From assembly GCA_035235625.1 (NCBI GenBank), contig CP141140.1, positions 52,571,351 through 52,635,350 of the forward strand: a stretch of DNA of 64,000 nucleotides, given 5' to 3'. The stretch's first letter is position 1. Every line of letters starts with the position of its first letter. Under the pieces are notes generated by a model, which made no database searches, was not told the origin of the DNA, and saw nothing but the letters and a program-made list of their open reading frames with translations. Source of the DNA: Saururus chinensis (lineage: Eukaryota > Streptophyta > Magnoliopsida > Piperales > Saururaceae). A program made the translations under genes and the position numbers. Positions 12,570 through 23,045 of the stretch are shown here, in pieces.

Positions 12570-12805
12570 GTCATACAGTTGCCCACCATAATGGGTCTTA
12601 TAGTGCCATAGAATTGCCCACCATAATGGGTCTTATAGTGCCAGAGAATTGCCCACCATAATGGGTCTTATAGTGCCAGAGAATTGCCCACCATAATGGG
12701 TCTTACCACCATAATGGGTCTTATAGTGCCAGAGAATTGCCCACCATAATGGGTCTTATAGTGCCAGAGAATTGCCCACCATAATGGGTCTTATGGTGCC
12801 ATTGC
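12570..12805. repeat. 35-bp tandem repeat (CCCACCATAATGGG)
   Basis: Units containing GCCCACCATAATGGGTCTTA recur at 12582, 12617, 12652 and 12687, then once in shortened form, then about twice more. Each unit has a CCCA..TGGG inverted core. The unit-to-unit sequence is nearly identical, so the array is a young expansion. Confidence 0.88.
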
Positions 12806-12874
12806 CACTCTTTGGCAGAAAACATACAGTGCCACTTGGGCAGAAACGTACAGTGCCACTCTTGGGCGAAAACA

Positions 12875-13240
12875 TACAATGCTCTCAACAGAGCATCAAA
12901 CGTCTGGGCTTACACAGCACACAGACCAAATCAGAAACATACGTCGCTCTCAGCAGAGCATCAGACGTCTGGGCTTCATACAGCACGCAGACAAACTCAG
13001 AAATGTACATCGCTCTCAATAGAGCATCAAACGTCTGGGCTTATATAGCACGCAGACCAAATCAGAAACATACATCGCTCTCAGCAGAGCATCAGACGTC
13101 TGGGCTTCATACAGCACGCAGACAAAGTCAGAAACGTACATCGCTCTCAACAGAGCATCAAACGTCTGGGCTTATACAGCACGCAGACAAACTCAGAAAC
13201 AACGTCGCTCTCAGCAGAGCATCAGACGTCCGGTGCTCTA
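12875..13240. repeat. 65-bp tandem repeat, six units
   Basis: The word GAGCATCARACGTCTGGGCT recurs at about 12891, 12956, 13022, 13087 and 13153, with a degraded sixth copy near 13216. Two subtypes (CAAAC and CAGAC) alternate, so the true building block may be a 130-bp dimer. Confidence 0.86.
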
Positions 13241-13964
13241 CATAGCACACAGACAACATCTCGCAGGATAAACACCATGGCAAGACATGATAAAAGCTCG
13301 GCCAACTCATCAGCGGCCAGCTCAAACATGGAACTGAATCCGTCGAACCCTCAGGTCTCAAACTCACAACGCTAACATTAGCTGTGCTTATAATTCCAGT
13401 TTGAATTAAGTATATTATGCGGTACAATTATGCCACACAACTCACAGTCCTCGACTGGTCAAACTGAAGCTGAGCCCGATCCGAAACCCAAGTTTGTGAG
13501 GGCAACAGACTTCACTTACCCGTCCACATCATGGACAAAACTCATCGTACACCAAACCTTACAGTCTTACGTACTTCGCCATCCATCTTATGGCCAAAAC
13601 CTCTTACACTGACATCCTCAAATAACGCTCCTCAGAGCCAACCCAGTTGTCGCCCTCTTACTTATATCTCACTTATTATACTTATTTTTCACTTCATAAT
13701 CTGTACGTTATGCTTGTACAATTATGAACACTCTTACTGTCTGACAAATGCCCAACATATAATCCACCCCAAACTGATCCATTCTAATCCTTGCCTGTCA
13801 CACTCACATCCTCTGTCATACGCTTACACAACCGTATCCAAATTCAGACAGAGCTTCTGTCACCTCTTACTGTCCATCGCTCATACTTCTGCCCACATAG
13901 TCATCATACATACGTATGTCTCACACATACGTATAACATACACATACGGCCATACATACCTAAC

Positions 13965-14155
13965 ATACAAACATGCACTCTAGCCATCACTAGCACATGC
14001 ATACACACATCAAACATGCATGCTAGCCATCACTAGCACATGCACACACACATTCATACATACTTCAAACATGCACGCTAGCCATCACTAGCACGTGCAT
14101 AACCCATACATAGCATACTGACATATTTGCTAGCCATCGCCAGCGCATACATAAT
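13965..14155. repeat. CTAGCCATCACTAGCACATGC repeat cluster
   Basis: Four copies of a word starting CTAGCCATCACTAGCACATG occur between 13980 and 14150, separated by AC-rich spacers of varying length. CTAGCCATCACTAG is an interrupted inverted repeat. It lies within the 5.3-kb solo LTR. Confidence 0.72.
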
Positions 14156-14344
14156 CCACATCCATAAAACATGCATACATCTCATGCATATCAATCATAC
14201 CATACAATCATTCTTACACGCACATCATGCAATCGGATCGTTACTTGACATCCAAGCATGGAATCATACAATCCTAGCATGCTGCTACTCATTCAAAGCA
14301 TGCTTCATGAATTTACGAGTTCAAAGCTCCCCTACCTCGTAATC

Positions 14345-16235
14345 ATGACGTTCGATGGCGAGCACACGACGGTGGCGGCGTCGGCGGCGGAGTTGGCGGT
14401 CAAAACCGTTGCCTGGCTGAGAGAACTGCTGTCCCGAGGGTTTTAGGATGCGCCGGAACTGGTCACGGCCAAACAGCGTTAGAACTCAAAGCGGTAAAAC
14501 CCGCGATTCATGGCGGCACACTAGGGCGGCCAGGAGAAAAGTCGTGCCAACATAAGTGGCGGTGCGATCAGATGTCAAGGGTGTACACTCTGAAGATCAG
14601 CCGGTGGCTAAAACGTGCTCAGCCGGCCACAAAGACATCGAAATCGGCCGTGGACAGCACTCAACGGCAACGATTCCGGTCAACAGAGGCCCACATAAGG
14701 GCGGAGAGCGTGGGGCAACGCTTGAGAATCAAAGAAGAGGTGGTGGAGGACGGCTCTAGTGGTCAACTCCACTCGGTGGCAAAGCCAACCGATGGTTAGG
14801 CGGCACGAATGCAGCGCCTAAACCCAGAAGTACACGCGTGGCTACATGCGCACGCGGCCCAAAGGGCGGGGGAAATGGCTGAAATGAGGCAACTCATGGC
14901 CCACAAAAGCCAACAGGGCTAAGGCCCTAGCGGTGGCCAATCTAAGCGGCAACATCGCCGATCGCCACCCACAACCAATACCCATGGTGCGGGCGGCTGT
15001 GCATCTCGCACGATAGAGAGCAAGGGGAGGGTTCAAGGTCGAGCAAAGGCTATGAGGCCGTCACTGGCCAAGGCCTGAGCAGGTGAACTCGTCCACCTTC
15101 TGTCAAGGTAAGACATACAAATTCTTGCCCGAGGCCGTCCGGTACCGACGGCGTAAAATGGGCAAGAAGGTTCAACGGCACACATGCCGGTAAGGCGGAC
15201 TAGCTGCGGCTACGGGCCGCAAGGCTGAACAAGACCCAGAGGGATGACCCATTGGCATCACCGGGCTGGGGCGGAGCTGAACTACGGTCCGCTAAATCAA
15301 ATCCGGCGTCCGACTGATAACGTCAGTCACCACGTCCAAAATGGGCGTAGGCCAAAACTAGGGGACGACCGGGGAAAATCCATAAGGGCGGAGCGGCCAT
15401 GGGGGCGGCGTCTGAATCGGGCACGGAGGTGTAGTCCATTGCCTTCGCCGGAGCAAGGCGGGGCTGGGGGAAGGCCGAATCGGCCGCAGATCACCGCCGG
15501 CGGCCACTGTTTGCCCAAACAGTCCGTCGGCGGAACAGTGAACAGAGGGGGAAAGAGGGTGGGGCGGTGGTGCCGAGGCCCACCGGGCCGGGAGGAGGGG
15601 CTCCTCGCCGTCGCCGGAGCAAGGCGGTGCCGGACAGAGGTCCAATCGGCCGCAGCTCGCCGCCGACGGCCCCAAATCGACCAAAACAGTCGTCCGGCGG
15701 AAAAACAGGGCAGAGAGGGGGATGAGGACGGGCGGCGGAACGGAGGCCCACCGGGCCGAGAGGAGTGGCTCCTCACCGTCGCCGGCCCGGGGCGGAGCCG
15801 TGGCCGGCCGGTCGGGCCGTGCCGGCCCGTGGCGGCGGCGAAACGGCGTGAACCAGTCGGGCGGCGAAACAGGGCAACAGAGAGAGGGAGCGGGACAGCG
15901 GAGTTGGGGCCGTCCGGGGCCGGGGGGAGTGTCCTCCCGCCGTCGCCGGCCCATGGCGGAGCCGTGGGCGGCCGGCCGGCCCTCGCCGGCCTACGACGGT
16001 GGCGGAATCCAAAAAGGCAGTAAAAGGGCGGCTAACCGGAAAAGAGGGCGGCGCGGTCGTGGGCGGCCGGGGCAGTGGCCCCTCGGCATCGCACCGCCGG
16101 GGCGGAGCCTGTGCCGGCGTCCTGCGGCCTGCCGGCGGCAGCGGCGGCCGGGCACAGGAAAAAGGCGGAATGGGGGGGCGGCGGTACTGTTCATCGCGCA
16201 AGAAGTTCTAGATCGGGCGATCCCGATCCCGATCC
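14345..16235. repeat. GC-rich block with about 168-bp degenerate tandem repeat (15430-16170)
   Basis: Base composition jumps to very high GC here. From 15430 a unit marked by CCGTCGCCGGAGCAAGGCGG recurs near 15433, 15601, 15770, 15936 and 16082, that is every 146-169 bp, each followed by a GGCCCACCGGGCCG-like stretch and an AAACAG..GGCAGAGAGGGG stretch. Open frames exist on both strands in all phases, as expected for stop-poor GC-rich DNA, and none shows a protein domain. Confidence 0.75.
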
Positions 16236-16559
16236 AATTTTCCTGTTTTATTTTTTTTTCTTTTTCTTTTTCCAAACGTACGCTCAACGCGCGTTAACCC
16301 ACTGGTTACGCGTCGAACCTCCAAAATTTGCGCCGTAAGCGCGCAGCGAGGCCCGTGGCCCGCGACTAAACCCCACACCCGACTCTACGGGTATAAATAC
16401 GGGGAAAAGACACAAATACCCATACGCTGAAACGTCACATTTTCCTGCCGAAAATGACCAGAAAAATGGCAAAAAAATCCCAAAAAATCGTAGAAAAATC
16501 AGGGACCTTACATAATCAAAGTTAAAATATATATTCATAAATAAATATAACATTTTTAG

Positions 16560-16765
16560 GCTTTAGAAGGACAAAATCAGTTAAAAGCCTAAGGATGAAA
16601 TCAATTAAAAGCTAATTTCATCCTTTAAAATGACGAAATTGCCTTAAACTGATTTCATCCTTCTAAAAGACGAAATCAACTTATTTTATTTTAACCCAAT
16701 TTCGTCCTTTAGAAGGACGAAATCAACTTAAACTTGATTTCGTCCTTCCATGGGAGAAAATCATA
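16560..16765. repeat. Inverted TTTCGTCCTT / AAGGACGAAA half-site array
   Basis: About eight half-sites of the type GATTTCGTCCTT or AAGGACGAAATC (some with CAT for CGT) alternate in both orientations. One pair forms the near-perfect palindrome ATTTCGTCCTTTAGAAGGAC plus GAAAT. The array lies in the right arm of the Mutator-like element; no equivalent was seen in the left arm. Confidence 0.75.
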
Positions 16766-16834
16766 TAATTTTTTTTTAAAAGCCAAGCATATGGCAATGC
16801 TTAGCTGGCGCCTACGTGGCAAAAATGAACACCA

Positions 16835-16856
16835 CTTTGGGAAATATTTCCCAAAG
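16835..16856. other. Perfect 22-bp palindrome just inside the right inverted repeat
   Basis: The core TTTGGGAAATATTTCCCAAA is extended by one more C-G pair on the outside. It sits next to the inner end of the right terminal repeat of the Mutator-like element. It could be a protein-binding site or a fold-back; no function is shown. Confidence 0.8.
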
Positions 16857-16914
16857 CGGGCTAGTTTGGTAAAAAAATTAAAATTATTATTTAAATAATT
16901 TTCCCTAAAATTAA

Positions 16915-16945
16915 ATAATCTGGTTTAGGATTTAGGGATCTTACA
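16915..16945 (-). mobile_element. End of the older family-C-like LTR
   Basis: The sequence AATCTGGTTTAGGATTTAGG and a following GATCTTACA match the terminus of family-C LTRs (compare CCGGTT..GTATCTTACA before 9186). It continues 9187-10118 across the Mutator-like element. Confidence 0.65.
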
Positions 16946-17038
16946 CAAGTGGCCCACTATTAGCAGGCTCGTGGGTCATTACACTCACCTTCGTTCACTC
17001 GACCTTGTCTTGGAAGTGCTCCTTACGGCTTCACTTAT
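16946..17038. other. Copy 1 of an unclassified diverged repeat, left part
   Basis: GTGGCCCACTATTAGCAGGC and CATTACACTCACCTTCGTT resemble 27227-27300 (GTGGCCCACCAATAGCCAGC, TATAACACTCCACCTTTG). The copy continues after the family-A element at 26914. No coding sequence was recognised. Confidence 0.5.
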
Positions 17039-17869
17039 TTTGACACCCTGTGTTCCATTTACGCCTAAACCGATGGGTTAGTGGTAAATATGAAATTCTA
17101 TATTATGATTTGAGGGGTTTAAGGGATGTAATCCCCATATATGAATAAAGTTCAAAGTGAAAAGTGTAACAAATCGAATAACACTCGAAACGGAGGTCGG
17201 GAACGAAAGTTCTAACCTCAAGAAGTGTGCCACATGGGTGGGACCACTTAAAAAGTGCAACAAAACCTACTTATGTGGGGTCTAGTTTCGAAGGGCTTGT
17301 ATTAACGAGCCCATCGGTACCAAGAACGTAGGATTCCGACTTTGGGATAAGAAGTTATCATGTTTTGAAGTTGGAATTGTATTTAAATAAAATAATTAAA
17401 AAAATGAGAATAGACAAAATAGTTGGCATTATCGATGATGCCAGTGGCTTGAGCCACGATGTGCCGAGCCGCCATAGGTTTTGAGATGCACAGCTCAGTG
17501 CAACACACAGTGGGGCCGCGCAATGAGCAGCGGACGTGCAGTGGGGCCGCTTGACGCGCAACGTATGCGCGGTGTCACCGCACGGTCTGCACATGGCATG
17601 CATTTGTGCACATCGCACGTGCGTCAAGTGTGCAGTGCCATTTTTTCAACAATTTAGTGCGCAACGTGTGTCATGCGCACGTGCGTGCGACACGCCGACG
17701 GCTCGCAAATTTCTAGTAAAAATTCTCATTTGCATTCAAACTTCTAGGGGAGTTTCAAGAGTTGTTCCGAGTCTATTTTCTTCCGTTCAAAAGGCATTCT
17801 TAGCTAATTCGAGGGTGTTTCATGCAATAGAAATGTCCATTCCTTGAGTTAGAAACCTTATAAGGGAGA

Positions 17870-18340
17870 AACACCCAGGGCAGGAGGATACTCTACCCGT
17901 CGCCCTTGAGCATTGAAGAGAGAAAAGGGGCCCAATGTAAGAGGAGGCTCAGTCCTCCATCGTCGGGTCACAGTGAGGCATGTGGCCTGCAGTAGGGGAG
18001 ACTATATCCTCCACGGAAGGGCCACGTAGTGTGTGGTACATCCATGGGTTAAGGGGAGGTTCTGTCCACTTCCTACGGGCATGGAAAGGTAAAAGAGTCT
18101 CTGGGTACCAAGGGGAAGGTCTATCTGTCCCCTACAAGTGCGTTGTGAGAAAAGTATCTCTGGGTAGAAAAGGTTTTGTCCTCCGCCTACAGGCGCCAAT
18201 AATGTAAAATGTCTCGAGTCAAGGGGAGGTTATGTTCCGTCACCTTCGGGCCACATTAAAATGTCCCTATTTAAAAGAAGTGTATTTTTGCCGCCTTTAG
18301 ACATAATGGAAAAGATATTCTAGAGCTATAGGAGGTTATG
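17870..18340 (+). repeat. Degenerate 56-bp hairpin array in the 5' LTR
   Basis: Words such as GGGGAGGTTCTGTCCACTTC and CCTACGGGC recur with a spacing near 56 bp, matching the array at 2514-2790 but more decayed. The short open frame at 17980-18207 results from this repeat. Confidence 0.65.
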
Positions 18341-18421
18341 GTTGCCATCTCTGAACCTGAAAAGGAAGACACTATGAGGAATGAGCAACTCTGAATGCCA
18401 TGACTTTCGGAACTAAAAGGG

Positions 18422-19478
18422 TAGCGCTATCAATGGGTAACCATTTACCCACCTCGCCCGATCTCGCGATCCAAAATTTGTGGTTGAGTAATTGATAAAT
18501 GGGTAATGAGTAAAATAAGCAGGTAATTTTGTCTGCCCATTTATTATGTGGGTAGAGTATGGGTAATCCTTTATCCATACCCGTTACCCATTACCCGAAT
18601 CATATATAAAGACACAGTTGCATATGTTGCTTAAGGAGAATGTTTTCTATTTTGAACATTTTATACTTTCATTGGAACATTTTGTACTTTCATCATGAGA
18701 CATTGGATAGTCTTCTAAGAAATATATAAAAATTTATAATGCAAACTTATGATAGAGAAAATGGAAGAGAACGTAGTCAATCTTTGGTGTCTTTCTACAT
18801 TATGCTTGTCGCATAAAGTGTGTATCTTGAAGAGAAAATATAAGTTTTATCCTCATGAATCGCAATAGGAGAGTAAATGACAAGTGAGTGGATTTTGTGT
18901 TGAGAGAGCAATGAGAATTTCATTTTTTGATTTTTTATGTCATGTTCTTTGGTTTTGAAAAGTACCCAATTTTTACTCTGTTATAGCTTATCAAAAGAGT
19001 AAAGTTTTTATATGTAACAAGATTAGTCTTGTATCATGTAGCATTTTTGTATGATGATTGAGGGATTTTGTAGTAATAGAAATTACTTTCAAGTCTTAAT
19101 TTTTTTATATAAGTTTATATAAGGTGTCATATTCTTATTATATTATTTTTTTATGAACTATGTGGTTTTTATATGCAATATTGCTCATGTCCTTATTGAA
19201 TTGAAATTGTGATACATTGGATAGGCTTTTAAAAAATATAAATAATTTACTACAATTTATTTTGCATTATTTACTATTATTTATTTTTTATTGATTAGTT
19301 GGCCATTTATCTATTACCCGCCCATTTACCCTATGGCTAATGGGTAATGGGTAATGGGTAGGGGTATATGTAATGAATGAGAAAATGGGTAATAGGTAGG
19401 GTATGGGTAAAATTTCTAGAAGCGGATATGGATGTGGGTAAAGCTTCACCCAACCCATACCCTACCCATTGACACCCC
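18422..19478. mobile_element. Non-autonomous hAT element in the 5' LTR
   Basis: The left end reads TAGCGCTATCAATGGGTAA and the right end on the minus strand reads GGGGTGTCAATGGGTAGGG. These match the CAGGGGTGTCAA-type inverted repeats common in plant hAT elements. The flanks share CTAAAAGGG (18413-18421, 19478-19486), from which an 8-bp duplication can be drawn. The 3' LTR has the empty site (ACTAAAAGGAGAGTAAGC near 26135). About 1,057 bp long, it holds TGGGTA-rich subterminal repeats and no transposase. Confidence 0.88.
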
Positions 19479-20291
19479 TAAAAGGGGAGTAAGCATTCCA
19501 GACTTTTCAATTTAATTTGATTTATATACATACATATTTTAATTAATAATATATATATATATATTAATTAAGATATATGCTTTGCTATGATCTAGTAGAT
19601 TCTGATACATTTTGATCCAATTTTATATGATATGCTCTGATCGGATTTGCTCTGGAATATTCTGTTTAATCCGGTATGCTCTAATCTAATTTGATTTGAT
19701 CTATTATGGCAGCATGAAATCTATTGGATGGAATCTAACATGACCCAATTTGTTCTGTTACGTGTTTTGCTATGCTTTGTGAAAGAGTGGCATGTGTAAT
19801 TTTGATAGGATTCTACTCACTTCTACGATAGAGTGAGATGTGTGTTGATTCATGAGCTAACGTTCTACTCTAATGTTTTATGAGATTTCTGTCTAATTTC
19901 AAATGATTTATTCGGATATAAGATTATACGTATTTTAACATACATGATTTTTTGATGCGTCGTGCATGTACTAGCCAATAGCTAGAACTACGTTCAGATC
20001 TGATTGCATTAGAATAACATCAAAGATGATATAAAATACGTACGTAGGCAACCAATGGTACAATAACGTTGGCCTGATCCAAATTAGTTATAAAATTAGG
20101 TTTGTTCTGATCTACGCACAACAGAATGTTAAAGCTTCATAGTGTGTGGAAGAACATTATGAATCTCACACACAGAGTCCGCCGCTCCTGCGTGGTCTTG
20201 GTTTTAAATTTTCTGTTTATTTACATAAACTCCGATTTAGTTTTCCAAATAACCCCCAGTCTGGGTTGGTTTTCTAGGTCAGGCTGTTACA

Positions 20292-20305
20292 ATTAGTATC
20301 GGAGC
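20292..20305 (+). other. Primer binding site of the family-A element
   Basis: ATTAGTATCGGAGC directly follows the 5' LTR and resembles the plant initiator Met-tRNA site TGGTATCAGAGC with a few changes. It fixes the orientation and the LTR boundary. Confidence 0.72.
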
Positions 20306-21509
20306 ATGCTTTGTCTACGAGAGGAAACAAAAATATTTTGAAATATAAATGATTCGAATTCAGTTTTTCAAATATGATTTATCTAGTTTGCATGAGTTGC
20401 AATTGATTTGATTCAAATTTCGATTTGATTTTAAATTTCTAGCTTATGAGTGTTGCATTGGATTTAATCCAAATTCCGATTGTGAATGTCCATTTTGCAT
20501 ATCTGTGATATAGGATTTAATACAAACTCCAATTATAAACATTCTATTCTGAATATGTAACATTGAATTTAATGTAGACTCTGACTGTAAGAACTCCGAT
20601 TCTCAAGCCGATTTTAATTTGAAAGTTATGTTTCTATATGTTACAAGATTTTATGAATTTTGATTTTAATTAAAAAATGATTTAAAAATTTTGTTATGAA
20701 TAAGTTGCATCAGATTTTGATTTGTAATTCCATTCTAAACATAGGGCATCAAAATTTCTCAGAATTCTAATTTATTTAATTATTAATTATTTGAGATTTA
20801 TGTCCTACATGTGTTGTATAGAATTGAAGGCAAACTCCGATTCTACAAATGCTAATTTTAAATTAGAATATATATGAAAATTTTGCTTTGAATGTGTTGC
20901 ATCAAGATTTCTCTTAACTCTTATTTATTCTTATTTGTTTAATTAGCAGTGATTTAGAATTTCCATCCAACTTGCATTGTAGTGGATTGATATAAACACC
21001 AATTTTATGAATTTCACTTTTGAAACAGTGAGTATTTAAAAATTTAGTTCTGCATAAAATTCTATTGAATTCTAATTTGATACCAATTCTGATTTTGAAT
21101 CTCAATTAATCCAAAATGTTGGTTTCAACCGTGATAGTTTATTTAATACAAATTCCGCAATCAAACTTCCAATTTTGTATGTATGCCATTGGATTTGATA
21201 CAAATTCTGATTTTTACGAATTCTAAAAATGAATCCAATGAGATCGAAAAACTCTATCCTAAATAAGTTGTATCATATCTAATTTGAAATTTTAATTTGT
21301 GTTAGATTCAAGATAAACTCCGATTTTGTGAATTCTAATTCAAGAAGGATTTGCAATTCTGTTCTGTATGTGTGGTGTCTAATCTGATCTGAAGACTGAC
21401 TTTATGAATTCTGATTTTGAATCAATCAAAAATATATGTTATGAAATTGTTACATGAATGTATTTTAGTGACTTCAATTTCAAATAGTCTATAAAATTTA
21501 TGACAGTAG

Positions 21510-22015
21510 AATTACCAAGGAGTAGTCACCACAAGCCTGTGGTATGGGAGATGAGGCGCTAGCGGAAGACTCTACGGTTAATTCTACCGGTATATTGAAA
21601 TAAAATTTCAAAATTTAAAAGTTCAAAAGATCTGTTTTGCAAGATAGTTGAATTACCTAGAAGAAACCACAAAATACCCAAGGTATAGTATGCGAGGTGT
21701 TTTTGGGTAGTTTGGAATTAGTTATGTCGATATGATTTCAAATTATTTGTTTCGAAAAAAAATTCATTTGCCTATAAACTGAATATATTTATAAAAGCGG
21801 TAGAGTTGTCAAGGAGCAACCACCGCATACCATAGTATAAGACGTGAGGTGTTGGTGGATAGCTGTACAGCAAATTATGCCGATATCTTGACACAAGATT
21901 TACTTTTGAAATGTTTGCATTTTAAAAGTTAATAAAAAATACCTAAGAGGAACCACTAAACATCTGTGGTACAGGACATGGGATTAGGGATAGCTCCAAC
22001 GTTGATTCCACTAGT
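21510..22015 (+). repeat. Four-unit internal repeat, period about 130-150 bp
   Basis: Units start near 21510, 21650, 21800 and 21940. Each contains a form of GAATTACCAAGGAGTAGTCACC, a GTGGTATGGGAGATGAGG-like core and a GGTTAATTCTACCGGTAT-like end. Divergence between units is high, so the array is old. Confidence 0.75.
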
Positions 22016-22404
22016 GTATTAAGATAAATTCTGATTTCCAATCTGTTTTGGTTTAAAATGTTTGTTCTGAGTATAATGTAAATCTGAAATGTACGTTATG
22101 AATTAAATGTAAAAAGTCTATTTTCTGTCAAAGGCTTTAATTTTCAAACACATCCGTGAAAAAGAGTATAGTTGACTTCGGATTTGTTCCTTGTCAGCTG
22201 ATTTCACTTCCAAAAGACTGTAAAAAGTTTGCCTTTAATTAGATATTTTAATATCCGAATATGATTAATTTCATATGATTTCAAACAACTCTGTAGAAAA
22301 TTTGTTTTCTATCAAATATTTCTCAATGATTCCATGAAAAGATTATGATTAATATATATTTATGCCAAAGAAATTCTGATCTGATACGCGGGTGCTTGCA
22401 CTCT

Positions 22405-22540
22405 CTGGATACCCACCGAGAAAAATAATTGGTTCTGGTGTGTGCATGGGTGTAGAGCATCATGCGAACACTCCTCACTTTCTGAGCCTCTCGCTACCCC
22501 GTGAGTGTCGAGGGGAACGTTGTTCAGTTTCACAGCTCTG
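22405..22540 (+). repeat. Internal 135-bp unit, copy 1
   Basis: It runs from TACCCACCGAGAAAAATAAT to the end of a TCGAGGGGAACGTTG stretch and includes TTCTGAGCCTCTCGCTACCC. The second copy is at 22911-23045, about 506 bp away. No function is recognised. Confidence 0.75.
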
Positions 22541-22910
22541 GAATTTTTGTCATCAAACAAACTCATGTTTTCTAAATTCGTTTATGAATTGGACAAGCCA
22601 ATGTTTCCTGAGTTTGTTTTTGAAATAAATTCTTTTCCGGTAAAAGATGTCATTTTTTTGAGTTTTTTTGCTTAGCATTAATTTAGATTTTAACTCAACC
22701 TATGGTGTAGGGGTCTTAAACTCTAACTTATGCTCTATGTGTAAAGTCGAGTTTTTGTACCATTTTTATTCAACCATGCTTGTATGCTTTAGTTTCTGAA
22801 AAAATATTTTATGTATGAGAAATTTTACATACGCTGAAATTATGTTTGGAATATGTGTATTTTTCGGGTAGTTCTGGGGTAAAACCTAGAATTATCATAT
22901 TTTATCTAGA

Positions 22911-23045
22911 AACCTACCAAGAAAAATAATCGGTATCTAGCGCACACGTATAGGTGTGCAGCATCATGGGAAAGATCCTACCCTTCTGAGCCTCTCGCTA
23001 CCCTATGAGTGTTGGGAGGAATACCGTTGGTATCACGGTTCTGAT
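22911..23045 (+). repeat. Internal 135-bp unit, copy 2
   Basis: ACCTACCAAGAAAAATAATC opens the copy; TTCTGAGCCTCTCGCTACCC is identical to copy 1 at 22405-22540 while the rest has diverged. Confidence 0.75.

Larger units (their letters stand above)
11213..16512 (-). mobile_element. Very long solo LTR (5,300 bp) with exact 5-bp duplication
   Basis: It starts TGTAACGCCCGAGA at 11213 and ends GGGACCTTACA at 16512, flanked by TAATC on both sides (11208-11212 and 16513-16517). The minus orientation is chosen because the conserved hairpin lies 464 nt from the 11213 end, as in other family-C LTRs. It holds at least five tandem repeat families and a GC-rich block at about 14345-16235. Its many open frames, including the 215-codon Tyr-rich one at 11730-12377 and the Gly/Arg/Pro-rich ones at 15244-16338, come from repeats and GC bias. 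No internal domain is present. Confidence 0.88.
10128..16905. mobile_element. Mutator-like element with 9-bp duplication, split by a solo LTR
   Basis: Terminal inverted repeats of about 48 bp were found: the left one starts GGGGAAATTATTACAATAAT at 10128, the right one, on the minus strand from 16905, starts GGGAAAATTATTTAAATAAT, and both continue to an ACCAAAC motif. The element is flanked by an exact 9-bp duplication TAAAATTAA (10119-10127 and 16906-16914), the size typical of Mutator elements. Without the 5.3-kb solo LTR and its duplication the element is about 1.47 kb, far too short for a full transposase. It carries only a decayed N-terminal transposase piece. Confidence 0.92.
17039..20291 (+). 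mobile_element. 5' LTR of the family-A element
   Basis: It begins TTTGACACCCTGTG (first G of TGTGACAC lost to T) and ends GGCTGTTACA. It carries the degenerate 56-bp-type array at about 17870-18340 and the hAT insertion at 18422-19478. It is followed directly by the primer binding site. Confidence 0.88.

Noticed and set aside
12570-13240. CRISPR-like regular repeats
   Set aside because: Units are contiguous tandem repeats without unique spacers, in plant LTR DNA.
13531-13983. 150-codon open frame
   Set aside because: Lies in the repeat-rich solo LTR and reads as AT/CA-rich low-complexity sequence without a domain.
15244-16338. Long overlapping open frames on both strands (up to 259 codons)
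   Set aside because: They lie in a GC-rich, stop-poor tandem repeat inside a solo LTR, exist in all phases, and show no domain.
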